A stretch of DNA of 64,000 bases. It comes from Pseudomonadota bacterium. Lineage in GTDB: Bacteria > Pseudomonadota > Alphaproteobacteria > Rhizobiales > MH13. Under the pieces are notes generated by a model. It saw only the letters and a program-made list of their open reading frames with translations, ran no database searches and was not told the origin of the DNA. Each line of letters opens with the position of its first letter. The stretch's first letter is position 1. Location of the stretch: the NCBI GenBank assembly GCA_039024915.1, contig JBCCPK010000002.1, forward strand, positions 1 through 64,000. The letters are read 5' to 3'. Of the stretch, positions 27,433 through 37,663 are shown in pieces. The position numbers were made by a program, and so were the translations under genes.

Positions 27433-28470
27433 TTAGCTTGCCACCGAGATGTCCGGCAGAGCCTGTGACGCGTCCTCTTTTAGCCATGACGGGACGGGCA
27501 GGTTCTTCTCGCGGAGAAAAGCCGGATTGAAGAGCTTCGACTGGTAACGTGTTCCGTAGTCGCACAGGATCGTCACGATCGTTTTGCCCGGTCCGAGGTC
27601 GCGCGCGAGGCGCATCGCGCCGGCGATATTGATCCCTGATGAACCGCCCAGACAGAGACCTTCTTGGGCGAGCAGATCGAACACGATCGGAAGCGCTTCA
27701 CTGTCGGGGATCGAGTAGCTGTAGTCGGGCTTAAATCCTTTCAAATTCTGCGTTTCGCGGCCCTGCCCGATCCCTTCGGTGATCGAACCACCTTCGGCCT
27801 TGAAGTCGCCGGTCTTATAGAACGAGTGGATCGCCGAGCCGTGCGGGTCAGCCAGACCGATTCCGACCCCCTTGGGTTGAAGAGCCATCCCGACGCCAGC
27901 CATCGTGCCGCCGGTTCCGACCGCGCAGATAAAACCATCGACCTTACCGTCGGTCTGGGCCCAAATCTCCGGACCCGTCCCTTCGATATGCGCCCGCCGG
28001 TTGGCGATGTTGTCGAACTGATTGGCCCAAACAGCTCCATTGGGTTCGCTGTGCGCCAACTCTTCGGCCAGTCGCTGCGAGTAACGGACATAATTGTTGG
28101 GGTTTTTATAGGGAACCGCCGGAACCTCAACGAGCTGCGCACCAGCGAGGCGCAACATGTCCTTTTTTTCCTGGCTTTGCGTTTCAGGGATCACAATCAC
28201 ACTCTTGAAGCCCATCGACGCACCAACAAGCGCCAGCCCAATGCCCGTGTTGCCAGCCGTACCTTCAACGATTGTGCCGCCAGGACGCAGCGCACCGCTT
28301 TCCACCGCATCACGGATGATGAAAAGAGCGGCGCGATCCTTCACCGATTGACCGGGATTGAGAAATTCGGCTTTGCCAAGAATGGTGCAGCCAGTTGCGT
28401 CGGAAGCCGCGCGAAGTTTGATCAGTGGGGTGTTGCCAATTGCAGAGGCAAGATCGGCGCGAATGGTCAT
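27433..28470 (-). CDS. cysK: Cysteine synthase A
   Basis: The start ATG 28470 (MTIRADLASAIGNTPLIKL) has AAGGA upstream; the product is 345 residues. This PLP enzyme makes cysteine from O-acetylserine and sulfide. The PLP lysine is Lys44 in NPGQSVKDRAA. TAGNTGIGLA binds the substrate carboxylate, GTGGTMAGVG holds the phosphate, and GGSSGIN lies near the C-terminus. At 345 residues it is longer than the roughly 310 of E. coli CysK, as common in alphaproteobacteria. A LysE-type exporter lies 22 bases upstream and is probably in the same operon. Confidence 0.93.
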   Translation of the reverse strand: MTIRADLASAIGNTPLIKLRAASDATGCTILGKAEFLNPGQSVKDRAALFIIRDAVESGALRPGGTIVEGTAGNTGIGLALVGASMGFKSVIVIPETQSQEKKDMLRLAGAQLVEVPAVPYKNPNNYVRYSQRLAEELAHSEPNGAVWANQFDNIANRRAHIEGTGPEIWAQTDGKVDGFICAVGTGGTMAGVGMALQPKGVGIGLADPHGSAIHSFYKTGDFKAEGGSITEGIGQGRETQNLKGFKPDYSYSIPDSEALPIVFDLLAQEGLCLGGSSGINIAGAMRLARDLGPGKTIVTILCDYGTRYQSKLFNPAFLREKNLPVPSWLKEDASQALPDISVAS

Positions 28471-28492
28471 GATAGGATCCTTGTTGGAGGCT

Positions 28493-29107
28493 TCAGCGCT
28501 CGACGCGCGCCAGTGCCAGCCCAATGCCGGCGGCCATGAACAGACCACCTGTCAGCTTCTGCCGAAGGGCACCAAACCGCTGAAGCGCCGGTGCGGCACG
28601 CTGGGCTGCTGTGACCCATAAAAGATCACCGATGACGATAACGGTCAGATAGAGTGCAATCGGTACAGCGAAACCTGCAAAACCGGCTTCAGGCGCTATG
28701 AACTGCGGCACGAAAGCCGCGTTAAAAAACAGCGTCTTGGGATTGAGGAGCGAAAGGCCCAGACCTTGAAGAAAGGCTCCCGACACCCGCCGTGGCGCGG
28801 GGTTTGATGCCGCCATGTCAGGGGTATCGCTCCGCCAGGTACTGATCCCTAACCAAATCAGGTAACCAACCCCCACCCACTTTACCCAGACCAGCGCCGA
28901 TGCGGCCACGGCCAAAAGCGCGGTGAGACCCAGAACGACCAAAGCCAGCTGAAGCATGATGCCAGTGGCGGTGCCTGCAACGGTTATTGCGCCGACCGTC
29001 CAGCCGTGGCGAAGCGTGTTCGCGACGAACAGAGCCAGGTTGGGCCCTGGGATCAGGACCATGATGATCGTGGCGAGTACGAGAGCAAAAGCGGCGTCAA
29101 TGGCCAT
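28493..29107 (-). CDS. LysE/RhtB family exporter
   Basis: The 204-residue membrane protein has about six hydrophobic helices and the family signature near the N-terminus (MVLIPGPNLALFVANTLRHG), then GTATGIMLQLALVVLGL and FLQGLGLSLLNPKTLFFNAA. LysE/RhtB proteins export amino acids from the cytoplasm. Because it precedes cysK by 22 bases on the same strand, export of cysteine or a related thiol compound is a reasonable inference, but the substrate is not shown by the sequence. Confidence 0.9.
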   Translation of the reverse strand: MAIDAAFALVLATIIMVLIPGPNLALFVANTLRHGWTVGAITVAGTATGIMLQLALVVLGLTALLAVAASALVWVKWVGVGYLIWLGISTWRSDTPDMAASNPAPRRVSGAFLQGLGLSLLNPKTLFFNAAFVPQFIAPEAGFAGFAVPIALYLTVIVIGDLLWVTAAQRAAPALQRFGALRQKLTGGLFMAAGIGLALARVER

Positions 29108-29259
29108 CAGGCATCCGTGCGGCGTTCAAGTGAGTTCAGCGCGCACGCTAGGCCCATAGAACCGACCGCTCAACAGCTGATCATCCAAGGCACACGGCAA
29201 ACGAGAAACAGGCATGCGCCGACCCAACGGACCGCGCATACCTGTGTCGTGCATCGGCG

Positions 29260-30021
29260 TCAGTTGGCTACGCCGCCAAAGCTGGCCATCGGTACCCAAC
29301 CAAGCGAACCATCGCTCAATTGGATCTGGCACCAGTCCAGTGTTGCGTTGCACGCCTGGATCCGGCCGCCCTCATTGGGCGCGATCTCGGACAAGGCTGC
29401 GCCTTCACCGCCCGCTTCCGCGAAAGCTTGAACCGCCGCATCGGTGGTGTTGACGAACGGCACCTCAGGGCTAAACGTGCTTTGCCAATCAACCTCCGGC
29501 GTCACCGCGTCCTGGATGGCGTCAACCGCGTCAGATGCTGCGGTTTCGACGGCATCGGTAGCTTCCGCTGCCCTATCGGCTGCTGCTGCTGCAGCATCTT
29601 CCGTCGCCTCGGCAGCATCCTCTACCGTTCCGGTAAGCGCACCAACCAATCCGGTTACAGCCTCCTGGGTACCCTCAGGTAGTTGCTCGGTGAGCAACTC
29701 GGTCGCTTCGTTGGCCGCGTTGTCGACCAGCTCACTGGCCGCTTCACCGACGGATTGGCCTTCGTTAACCACCTGATTGACGGCGTCTGTGGCAAGTTCC
29801 GTTGCTGTCTCGGTGGCCTGCTCGACCACGGTTGGCTCAGGCGCAGCCAACTCAGTCGGTGGCGCATCGGCCACCTCTTCGGTCTCAGGGACTGTCTCTT
29901 CGGCCTGCGCCTCAACTTCTACGGGCGCTGGCGCCTCGGCTTCGGCGGATTGTTCTTCTTCGCCGCAACCTGCAAGGGCAAGCGCTGCAGCAAGAGGCAG
30001 GATTGCGTATCGTATGCGCAT
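29260..30021 (-). CDS. Lipoprotein with alanine/glutamate-rich linker and SH3-like C-terminus
   Basis: The start ATG 30021 (MRIRYAILPLAAALALAGC) gives 253 residues with a lipobox LAGC and the acylated Cys19. Residues 20-190 are strongly enriched in Ala, Glu, Val and Thr, with repeated short helices of the EAATEAV kind, and are probably extended or coiled. The last 60 residues (GGRIQACNATLDWCQIQLSD, then GWVPMASFGG) look like a bacterial SH3 domain, suggesting peptidoglycan binding. An envelope spacer role is inferred. It reads away from the msrP terminator. Confidence 0.7.
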   Translation of the reverse strand: MRIRYAILPLAAALALAGCGEEEQSAEAEAPAPVEVEAQAEETVPETEEVADAPPTELAAPEPTVVEQATETATELATDAVNQVVNEGQSVGEAASELVDNAANEATELLTEQLPEGTQEAVTGLVGALTGTVEDAAEATEDAAAAAADRAAEATDAVETAASDAVDAIQDAVTPEVDWQSTFSPEVPFVNTTDAAVQAFAEAGGEGAALSEIAPNEGGRIQACNATLDWCQIQLSDGSLGWVPMASFGGVAN

Positions 30022-30098
30022 AACAAGGTTCCCCGTTTTTGCATCACAACGCGTACCCCTTATCGAAGGCCCCCGGCACGCTCCGCGGGTCCCTAACA

Positions 30099-30143
30099 AA
30101 AAAAACCGCCGACTGGCAAACCAACCGGCGGCTTTTTTATTGC
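30099..30143 (-). terminator. Bidirectional terminator between msrP and the lipoprotein gene
   Basis: AACCGCCG and CGGCGGCTT form the stem, with T runs on the minus strand (for msrP, which ends at 30157) and also on the plus strand. Confidence 0.75.
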
Positions 30144-30156
30144 GATGCACAAGTGG

Positions 30157-31176
30157 CTACATCCACAAACGAGGATCGTCGATTTGGCTGTACAGCTCGG
30201 CCACCTCTTCGGCATATCCGTTGTACAACAGTGTGGGGACACGCTCCTCACCACCCAGCAGGCGTTCGGTCGCCTGGCTCCAGCGTGGGTGCGGCACCTC
30301 TGGGTTCACATTGGCCCAAAAGCCGTACTCGCTGGCGTTGGCCTCCTCCCAGAACGTAAGAGGACGCTCATCGGTAAAGGTGAACCGAACCAGGGATTTG
30401 ACGCTCTTAAATCCATATTTCCAAGGCACAGCGAGGCGAAGCGGTGCACCATACTGCTTGGCCATGGGCTTGCCGTAGACACCGGTGACCATAAACGCCA
30501 GTTCGTGGGTTGCCTCTTCCATGGTCAGACCCTCAGTGTAAGGCCATGAATACCAGCTCTGCCGTTGCCCGGAGGCCATGTCAGGGTCGTTGAACGTTTC
30601 CATGACCACATAGCGTGCCGACGATAACGGCTTGGCATAAGCCACCAGGTCGCGCATTGCGAAACCCGTCCACGGCACCGTCATGGCCCATGCTTCAACG
30701 CAACGGTGGCGATACACCCGCTCCTCAAGCTCCATCGCCCCTATAAGCGTATCGATATCGACCGTTCGTTCCTCCTCGACCATGCCGTCAAAGACGACCG
30801 TCCACGGCCGGGTCTCCAGGTTCTGAGCCGCACGCCAGATACCCTTGTGAGAACCAAACTCGTAAAAGTTGTTGTAGGTTGCCGCATCCATCTCGTTGGT
30901 AAGCGGCCGGTCGGCGTTGGCGAAATCAGGATTGGCAAAAGCGGGATAAAGGTTAGCCGTCGGATCCCCTTCAACCGTCAGGGGCACATCGTTGCCTCCG
31001 TCACGGTCGAACAGACCAAAAAGCGCCTGTGCGTCGCGCGGCGCAGCACTCAGGCCGGTACCTACAGCACCAAGAGCCAGAGCACCTTTCATCAGACTAC
31101 GGCGGGACAGATAGACGCTTTCACTGGTTGCTGCTTTGTCTGGCAGCTGCCACCTCTTGGGCGATCGGATAAGCAT
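30157..31176 (-). CDS. msrP: Methionine sulfoxide reductase catalytic subunit MsrP (YedY)
   Basis: The 339-residue protein carries a twin-arginine signal (SRRSLMKGALALG) and the sulfite-oxidase fold of YedY: EFGSHKGIWRAAQNLETRPW, the molybdenum-binding Cys159 in RHRCVEAWAMTVPW, and GAPLRLAVPWKYGFKSVKS. MsrP repairs oxidised methionine in periplasmic proteins, using electrons from the haem membrane protein MsrQ. No msrQ is present on either side here, although the two usually form an operon. Confidence 0.93.
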   Translation of the reverse strand: MLIRSPKRWQLPDKAATSESVYLSRRSLMKGALALGAVGTGLSAAPRDAQALFGLFDRDGGNDVPLTVEGDPTANLYPAFANPDFANADRPLTNEMDAATYNNFYEFGSHKGIWRAAQNLETRPWTVVFDGMVEEERTVDIDTLIGAMELEERVYRHRCVEAWAMTVPWTGFAMRDLVAYAKPLSSARYVVMETFNDPDMASGQRQSWYSWPYTEGLTMEEATHELAFMVTGVYGKPMAKQYGAPLRLAVPWKYGFKSVKSLVRFTFTDERPLTFWEEANASEYGFWANVNPEVPHPRWSQATERLLGGEERVPTLLYNGYAEEVAELYSQIDDPRLWM

Positions 31177-31300
31177 GGCTCAGCGCACCTTGGGTTAGTA
31201 TCTGTGTTGAAGTAGTTGGCGATACGCAACAGATAGGCAGGCAGGGGCTCACCGTCCACTCACAAGCCCGTGCGAGGGTCCGTGAGCAGACTGCGTTATG

Positions 31301-32560
<1,260 letters not shown>

Positions 32561-32777
32561 TCAAGGCACCGCGCAACTCAAACAGCGTCTGAAAGACAGG
32601 CGAACGGGAAAGACGAAGATGGCGCTCCCCGCCGCCTAAACGCCGCCGATGTGACGCCGGACACACCGAGGTTGCCACATTTGGGTCATCAAACAACCCG
32701 GCTGTTGCCCGAACATGTCCCAGCTGAGGTCACATCGCTGGGGTCTGTGGTGACAACAGGAATGTTTACCCGCTTTC

Positions 32778-33155
32778 ATGAGGTCCACCGTGTCCGCCCA
32801 AATGCCCCAAAGCCAAGCCAGCCTCAGCGTCTTCCAGACCGACAACGCGTTACCTGAAGCCGCGGTCAGCAACCCAGCCCGTACCGAGCCAAAGACCTTC
32901 CCATTTGCTTCTGCAGTGTGTCGCGGGCTGAGCGGCGCTTTGGTCGCGGTCATCGCGATCGTACTTATGCTGCCGGCGCGGGCACACGCTGGCAACGAAG
33001 CGCTCGCTCACATGACGACCCAGTCGACTGGTGTGACAATGCTTGCGCTATTGGCCCTGTTCATCGGTATGCTAGCACTTGTCGGGCACAGCTGGTCAAA
33101 AGCGGCGGCGTCGGTTCGCCAAAACGCTGGCCGCCAGAGCAAACGTATCCGATAA
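32778..33155 (+). CDS. Small two-helix membrane protein of unknown function
   Basis: The frame gives 125 residues from ATG 32778, or 117 from ATG 32802; the true start is uncertain. After about 45 polar residues there is a hydrophobic segment ending in ARAHA (LSGALVAVIAIVLMLPARAHA), which could be a signal peptide or a membrane anchor. A second helix follows (TMLALLALFIGMLALVGHSW) and a basic tail. I do not recognise the family. The composition is credible for a real membrane protein and the reverse strand offers nothing better. Confidence 0.5.
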   Translation: MRSTVSAQMPQSQASLSVFQTDNALPEAAVSNPARTEPKTFPFASAVCRGLSGALVAVIAIVLMLPARAHAGNEALAHMTTQSTGVTMLALLALFIGMLALVGHSWSKAAASVRQNAGRQSKRIR

Positions 33156-33186
33156 AGAAAAAAGGCGCCCCGTGAGGAGCGCCTTA
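33153..33186 (-). terminator. Terminator of the cupin-like gene
   Basis: AAGGCGCTCC and its partner GGGGCGCCTT form a stem on the minus strand followed by TTTTTT, 20 bases after the stop codon at 33206. Confidence 0.65.
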
Positions 33187-33205
33187 TCTGACGTTCACCG
33201 CCCGC

Positions 33206-34129
33206 TTACAGCGCGTAGGCTGGGATGTCTTCCATGCCCTGCGGCGCATCCTTGGATACGCGAAAATCCACCATGCGTTGGATGGCGCGCTTTTTCTGCA
33301 AACCGCCATACTTGAAGGCCGCGGCGATCCCCATCTTCGGATAAACGGTCGGGCTATCGATTGAAGCGGCCGGGTTCATGCCGACGCGCGAGCGCAAGAT
33401 GCCATTGGCGTACCGCATCGCGTAAGCCTTGGTGACATCCTTGGTGTAATGCTCGGTCGTGATCGAAACGTTCAGCATGCCGAGATTTTCAACGCGGTGC
33501 GGCGCGTTCAGCGGCCAATGCAGCATCTGCCCCGGCTCAAGCTCGACGACAGAAGCGTGCTCATCGTACCAGGGTTCGTAGTGGATCTCTTCCTCGGTCT
33601 CGCCGAGAATGATCTTCTCCATGTCCGGCTCGGTCAGGAAGGGCGCGGTGTTTGGGTACACGTAGACCTTCTTCTTGCCGCGGACCTGCCACAGGGACTG
33701 GCCGGGAATATCGCAGTGATAGAAGACCTGCGCCCCCGGCGATGAAACCAGAATGCCCAGATTGTGTTTGAAGGTCTTGAAGTCCGGCATGTAGCCTTCA
33801 AGCTCGCCAAAGATGGTGTCGATCAGCTTCTGGTAGCGCTCATCGACAATGTGGGTGTTGCGCATGTTGATCCAAAGCTGACCGTTCTCGATGGCCTTGA
33901 ACACGTCTTCCCCGCTTGAATTGCCCTTTTCGCCTTCGCGCCAGAACGACTTCGGCGCACCAGGCTTGGCCATGGTCACCAGATTGTACTGGTCGCGCGG
34001 ATAGCGGTCGATCAGGTCCATCAGCGTCTCATCCGAGAAAAGATCGTTCTCGTGCAAGGTATGCTGCAGCTGGACAATGTGCTTGCCCCACAACTTCCGG
34101 TCCTGTTCAGAAAAGGATTTGAAGATCAT
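33206..34129 (-). CDS. Cupin/JmjC-like Fe(II) dioxygenase-type protein
   Basis: ATG 34129 (MIFKSFSEQDRKLWGKHIVQ) has GGAG six bases upstream; the product is 307 residues. The core is a double-stranded beta helix of the cupin_8/JmjC kind, with the metal motif HCD in VFYHCDIPGQSLWQV and the distal histidine in HWPLNAPHRVEN. YVYPNTAPF follows the core tryptophan strand. Proteins of this shape hydroxylate side chains or small molecules with 2-oxoglutarate, but the substrate is unknown. It is monocistronic with its own terminator. Confidence 0.72.
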   Translation of the reverse strand: MIFKSFSEQDRKLWGKHIVQLQHTLHENDLFSDETLMDLIDRYPRDQYNLVTMAKPGAPKSFWREGEKGNSSGEDVFKAIENGQLWINMRNTHIVDERYQKLIDTIFGELEGYMPDFKTFKHNLGILVSSPGAQVFYHCDIPGQSLWQVRGKKKVYVYPNTAPFLTEPDMEKIILGETEEEIHYEPWYDEHASVVELEPGQMLHWPLNAPHRVENLGMLNVSITTEHYTKDVTKAYAMRYANGILRSRVGMNPAASIDSPTVYPKMGIAAAFKYGGLQKKRAIQRMVDFRVSKDAPQGMEDIPAYAL

Positions 34130-34322
34130 CGCTTGCTCCATGACGAAGGCATTGGCCTGTCGGCCAGCTAACGGCAGATATCCTTCAAATCCTTAAGCTG
34201 CACGTGGTTTTCAAGTTTGGCATGCTTGCATGGTTAAGCCTTTACCATCAGCGCTCAGTCCCTAACTCCTATAATGTCACCGCCTGAACTGACGTTTGAC
34301 TTGACCGAGAGGATCAACCGCG

Positions 34323-35498
34323 ATGCCCAGCCGCGCGAAGCCGATAGCAACCCTTGTTCTCACCGCGAGCACCGTCGCGCTGACCGGCCATACATACGCC
34401 TTGGCGCAAGATGACTTTCGCGATCAAAGCCAGGGCTGCGCGCTTGAAGCCTCAATCGTGACGACCGGCTTCGAGCATCCTTGGGGTTTGGCCTTTCCAC
34501 AGAACAACCAAGCGCTGATCACCGAGCGGTCGGGCGGCCTGCTCCTCGTCGATCTTGACGATGGTTCGGTAAGCGGTGTCTCGGGCGCCCCGAACGTTGT
34601 CGATAACAGGCAAGGCGGGCTCCTAGACATCGTTCTGGCGTCAGACTTCGAGCGAAGCGGTACGATTTACCTTTCGTTTTCTGAGCCGCGAGGAAGTGGG
34701 TCAACGGGAACGTCGATTGCGCGGGGAACACTGCAAGGGCTCGACACCGGTTCTCCGACTCTGTCCGACGTCGAGGTGATTTTTCAGCAGTCGGACCCCG
34801 ATAATTCGGGTTTTCATTTTGGCTCGCGCATCGTCATCCTGCCCGACGAAACGCTTGCATTTACGATAGGTGATCGCGGTACTGACCGTCGCGCTCAGGA
34901 TCCGTTTGACCATGCCGGTTCGGTTTTGCGCATCAATGCGGATGGTTCGATCCCCAGCGACAATCCGTTTGCCGATGGCGCACAAGCCGCGCCCGAGATC
35001 TGGTCCACAGGTCATCGCAACCCGCAGGGCGCCGCTCTGGACGCCGAAACCGGAACCCTTTGGACCGTCGAGCACGGCGCGCGCGGTGGTGATGAGATTA
35101 ATCGCCCGCAAGCAGGCCTGAATTACGGCTGGCCCACCATCTCCTATGGCGTTCACTACTCCGGCGCTCCCATCGGTGAAGGCACGGCGGCTGACGGGCT
35201 CGAGCAACCGATCTATTTCTGGGATCCATCCATTGCGCCGTCAGGTATGGCAATCGTCAACGACAGCGCACTGTTTCCAAGTTGGCAGGGCGACATGTTG
35301 GTCGGAGCGCTGCGTGCACAGATGCTTGTCCGACTTGACCGGCAAAACGGGGCAATCGTAGGCGAAGAACGCCTGTTCGCCGAACAGATGGGCCGTGTTC
35401 GCGACGTGCGCCAAGGACCGGACGGTGCGATCTGGCTGCTTACGGATGACAGCGCGGGATCGCTGGTGCGAGTCGCGCCAGAAGACGAGGTTTGTTGA
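34323..35498 (+). CDS. PQQ-dependent aldose sugar dehydrogenase (YliI/Asd type)
   Basis: The 391-residue protein has a signal peptide (LVLTASTVALTGHTYALA) and is periplasmic. The six-bladed propeller is recognisable by FEHPWGLAFPQNNQALITER, GGLLDIVLASDFERSGTIYL, FGSRIVILPDETLAFTIGDR, STGHRNPQGAALDAETGTLW and VEHGARGGDEINRPQAGLNY. These match soluble PQQ-dependent sugar dehydrogenases, which oxidise aldoses. No PQQ synthesis gene is in the window. Confidence 0.92.
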   Translation: MPSRAKPIATLVLTASTVALTGHTYALAQDDFRDQSQGCALEASIVTTGFEHPWGLAFPQNNQALITERSGGLLLVDLDDGSVSGVSGAPNVVDNRQGGLLDIVLASDFERSGTIYLSFSEPRGSGSTGTSIARGTLQGLDTGSPTLSDVEVIFQQSDPDNSGFHFGSRIVILPDETLAFTIGDRGTDRRAQDPFDHAGSVLRINADGSIPSDNPFADGAQAAPEIWSTGHRNPQGAALDAETGTLWTVEHGARGGDEINRPQAGLNYGWPTISYGVHYSGAPIGEGTAADGLEQPIYFWDPSIAPSGMAIVNDSALFPSWQGDMLVGALRAQMLVRLDRQNGAIVGEERLFAEQMGRVRDVRQGPDGAIWLLTDDSAGSLVRVAPEDEVC

Positions 35499-35501
35499 GT
35501 T

Positions 35502-36143
35502 TCAAGCCTCGTCGGCTTCCACCACCCAGGGTTCGGCGCTGCCCGCAGCTTCCCATTCTCGCCAGGCTGGTAGGTCTTTGATCGTTTGCATGTAGTGCTC
35601 GGTACGGCGCGAGACGTCGTGATCGTAAACATCGAACCGATTGACGACGGGAGCATACATTGCATCCGCAATCGAGAACCCACCGCATAGGAACGGCCCA
35701 CCGCTTTCTTCCAACGCATCGGCCCACATATGTTCGATCCGATCAATATCGGTCCGGATTGCGGGCGTCACGGTGATCGCGGAGCGTGGCCGTCTCATAT
35801 TCATGGGGCAAGCTGCGCGCAACGCGAGAAACGAAGCCAACATCTCACACGACATGGCCATCGCCCGACTACGCAAGCTGGTCCGGGACGGCCAAAGCCC
35901 AGCATCGGGGTGTTTGCGCGCAACATGGTCGAGGATTGCCAAAGACTGCCAAACGGTGAGTTCGCCATCCACGAGCACTGGCACCTGAGACGTTGGCGAG
36001 AACTGGGCGTATTGGGGGTTCTTGCCCTCATTGTTGAAGGGGATCAGCCGCTCATCGAAAGGGATGGACGCGACGGTCATGCCGATCCAGGGGCGAAAAG
36101 ACCAGGACGAGTAATTCTTGTTTCCAATATACAGCGTGAGCAT
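35502..36143 (-). CDS. Glutathione S-transferase family protein
   Basis: The start ATG 36143 (MLTLYIGNKNYSSWSFRPWI) matches the usual GST beginning; the open frame extends further upstream without meaning. The 213-residue protein has the thioredoxin-like domain with NYSSWS as the glutathione site, QVPVLVDGELTVWQSLAILD, and a helical C-terminal domain with FLCGGFSIADAMYAPVVNRF. It probably detoxifies electrophiles in the cytoplasm. It converges with the sugar dehydrogenase gene, 3 bases away. Confidence 0.92.
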   Translation of the reverse strand: MLTLYIGNKNYSSWSFRPWIGMTVASIPFDERLIPFNNEGKNPQYAQFSPTSQVPVLVDGELTVWQSLAILDHVARKHPDAGLWPSRTSLRSRAMAMSCEMLASFLALRAACPMNMRRPRSAITVTPAIRTDIDRIEHMWADALEESGGPFLCGGFSIADAMYAPVVNRFDVYDHDVSRRTEHYMQTIKDLPAWREWEAAGSAEPWVVEADEA

Positions 36144-36318
36144 GAGTATCTCCGATGCCCGCAGCGTCGACAGATTGTCACCGTATCCTGATTCTCTGTC
36201 CGTGGGTGCCAAATTGCATACTGCACCACGGAACGCAGCAGATGCGGGACGCATCATCAGATCGAGCAGAAGGCTTCGAAAAACCTATGCTCTGGTCCAC
36301 GTAGCAGGAGGGGTGACA

Positions 36319-36831
36319 ATGTTGGGATGGATAACTGCGGTTATCGTCGTACCTGTCGTGGCGGTCGTGGCGTTTTTCGCCGTAGGACCTCAGACGGTTT
36401 GGCGGACCCTGGCCGGCGACCCAGATACTGGCCGGCTTGCGCTTGCCGACATAGCGCGCACGGGAAAGCCCAATGATGCGCTGCTGGCACCTGAAACGGC
36501 GACACCGATACCGCCTGATCGCGTGGCACCGGTCTTCGCCGTTGCCGCGCCCGTGCTGTTCCAGACGGTGATCGACCGGGTCGAAGCGCAGAGCAGCGTC
36601 ACTTGGGCGGAAAAGGACCCCGAAGGACTTTATGCCCGCGCGGTGACCTTCTCACCAACGCTCCGATTCCCAGATGTCAATCACATCTGGGTGGTTGCAG
36701 ATGGCGATGCGAGCGCCAGCATCGCTTTCTACGCGGCAGCCCAGTTGGGCCATTCCGATCTGGGAAAAAACCGGCAAAGACTGGAAACTTGGCTCGGTCT
36801 GCTGGATGATGTCCCAAAACGTGCGCAATAG
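36319..36831 (+). CDS. DUF1499 domain protein, membrane-anchored
   Basis: ATG 36319 follows a perfect GGAGG site, so the long upstream extension of the frame is discarded. The 170-residue protein begins with one membrane helix (ITAVIVVPVVAVVAFFAV) and continues with the DUF1499 region: FQTVIDRVEAQSSVTWAEKD, then LRFPDVNHIWVVADGDASAS, SIAFYAAAQLGHSDLGKNRQ and RLETWLGLL. DUF1499 proteins have no assigned function. It is the first gene of a tight four-gene plus-strand cluster. Confidence 0.85.
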   Translation: MLGWITAVIVVPVVAVVAFFAVGPQTVWRTLAGDPDTGRLALADIARTGKPNDALLAPETATPIPPDRVAPVFAVAAPVLFQTVIDRVEAQSSVTWAEKDPEGLYARAVTFSPTLRFPDVNHIWVVADGDASASIAFYAAAQLGHSDLGKNRQRLETWLGLLDDVPKRAQ

Positions 36832-36864
36832 GTCTTCGGGCCTCAACCGCAGAAGGGGAGCGGG

Positions 36865-37287
36865 ATGCAAAAGTCACTCAGCGTTGATCTATCAATCGAC
36901 CCGGCAACGGTGCGCCTGTTCATTAACAAGGCAAAAGCACTTGCAGCCGACATTGGTACCGATCTCGAGCACCAGCCCGGTGAATCGGTGGAATTTGATG
37001 CCGAGCGTCTGACCGACACACACCATCATGATGGGCTAGCCGAAGAAGAGAGCGATGACCTGACGGCCACCGAGCTCGAAGAACTCATTGATGATTTGAA
37101 CGATGATGAGGCCGCTGCCCTTGTCGCGATCGCCTGGGTTGGTCGCGGAGATTTCGATGCGAGCGGGTACGAAGAGGCTAAGGAACAAGCGGCTGATCGC
37201 GCAGAAGGTCCGACCAGCGGCTACCTGTTAGGTATGCCGATGCTTGCTGAATATCTTGAAAGCGGGCTCGATGCGCTTCAGCCGTAA
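36865..37287 (+). CDS. DUF3775 domain protein
   Basis: The 140-residue acidic protein (SIDPATVRLFINKAKALAAD, then DLTATELEELIDDLNDDEAA and ALVAIAWVGRGDFDASGYEE) matches DUF3775, a small cytoplasmic family common in alphaproteobacteria with no known role. A GGGGAGCGGG site precedes the ATG. Its end overlaps the next gene by 17 bases, suggesting cotranscription and coupling. Confidence 0.85.
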   Translation: MQKSLSVDLSIDPATVRLFINKAKALAADIGTDLEHQPGESVEFDAERLTDTHHHDGLAEEESDDLTATELEELIDDLNDDEAAALVAIAWVGRGDFDASGYEEAKEQAADRAEGPTSGYLLGMPMLAEYLESGLDALQP

Positions 37288-37663
37288 AACAACACTGTCA
37301 GTAAGTACCGTGATCGTGGCGATTGCTGCCGTCACAGCGGGTGGCGACGCCGCGCTGGCTGGTGAGGCCGATATCATTGCCGTTGAAGCCACAGCGTTGG
37401 GCGACGAGCAATGGCGGGTAAGCGCAACGGTTGCACATGCTGATACCGGTTGGGAGCACTATGCGGACCGTTTCGATGTCCTGGCCCCGGACGGAACAGT
37501 CTTGGGCGAGCGAGTGCTTCTTCACCCGCACGTTGAGGAGCAACCGTTCACGCGATCGGTGACTGTCACAATTCCAGCAGACATCACCACCATCACGGTG
37601 CGAGCGCATGACTCACAGCACGGCCTCGGCGGCGCCGAGCTGACCATCGATCTTGAGCGCTGA
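37271..37663 (+). CDS. Small secreted protein of unknown function
   Basis: The start ATG 37271 (MRFSRKTTLSVSTVIVAIAA) gives a 130-residue product with a clear signal peptide cleaved near DAALA-GEAD. The mature part is all beta in appearance: WRVSATVAHADTGWEHYADR, then VLGERVLLHPHVEEQPFTRS and VTVRAHDSQHGLGGAELTID. It resembles small immunoglobulin-like periplasmic proteins of alphaproteobacteria, without a named function. It overlaps the DUF3775 gene at its start and the hydrolase gene at its end. Confidence 0.7.
   Translation: MRFSRKTTLSVSTVIVAIAAVTAGGDAALAGEADIIAVEATALGDEQWRVSATVAHADTGWEHYADRFDVLAPDGTVLGERVLLHPHVEEQPFTRSVTVTIPADITTITVRAHDSQHGLGGAELTIDLER

Noticed and set aside
32636-32995. 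119-codon minus-strand frame opposite the small membrane protein gene
   Set aside because: The plus-strand frame has a coherent signal/anchor and membrane helix pattern, whereas this one mixes tryptophan, cysteine and histidine without pattern.
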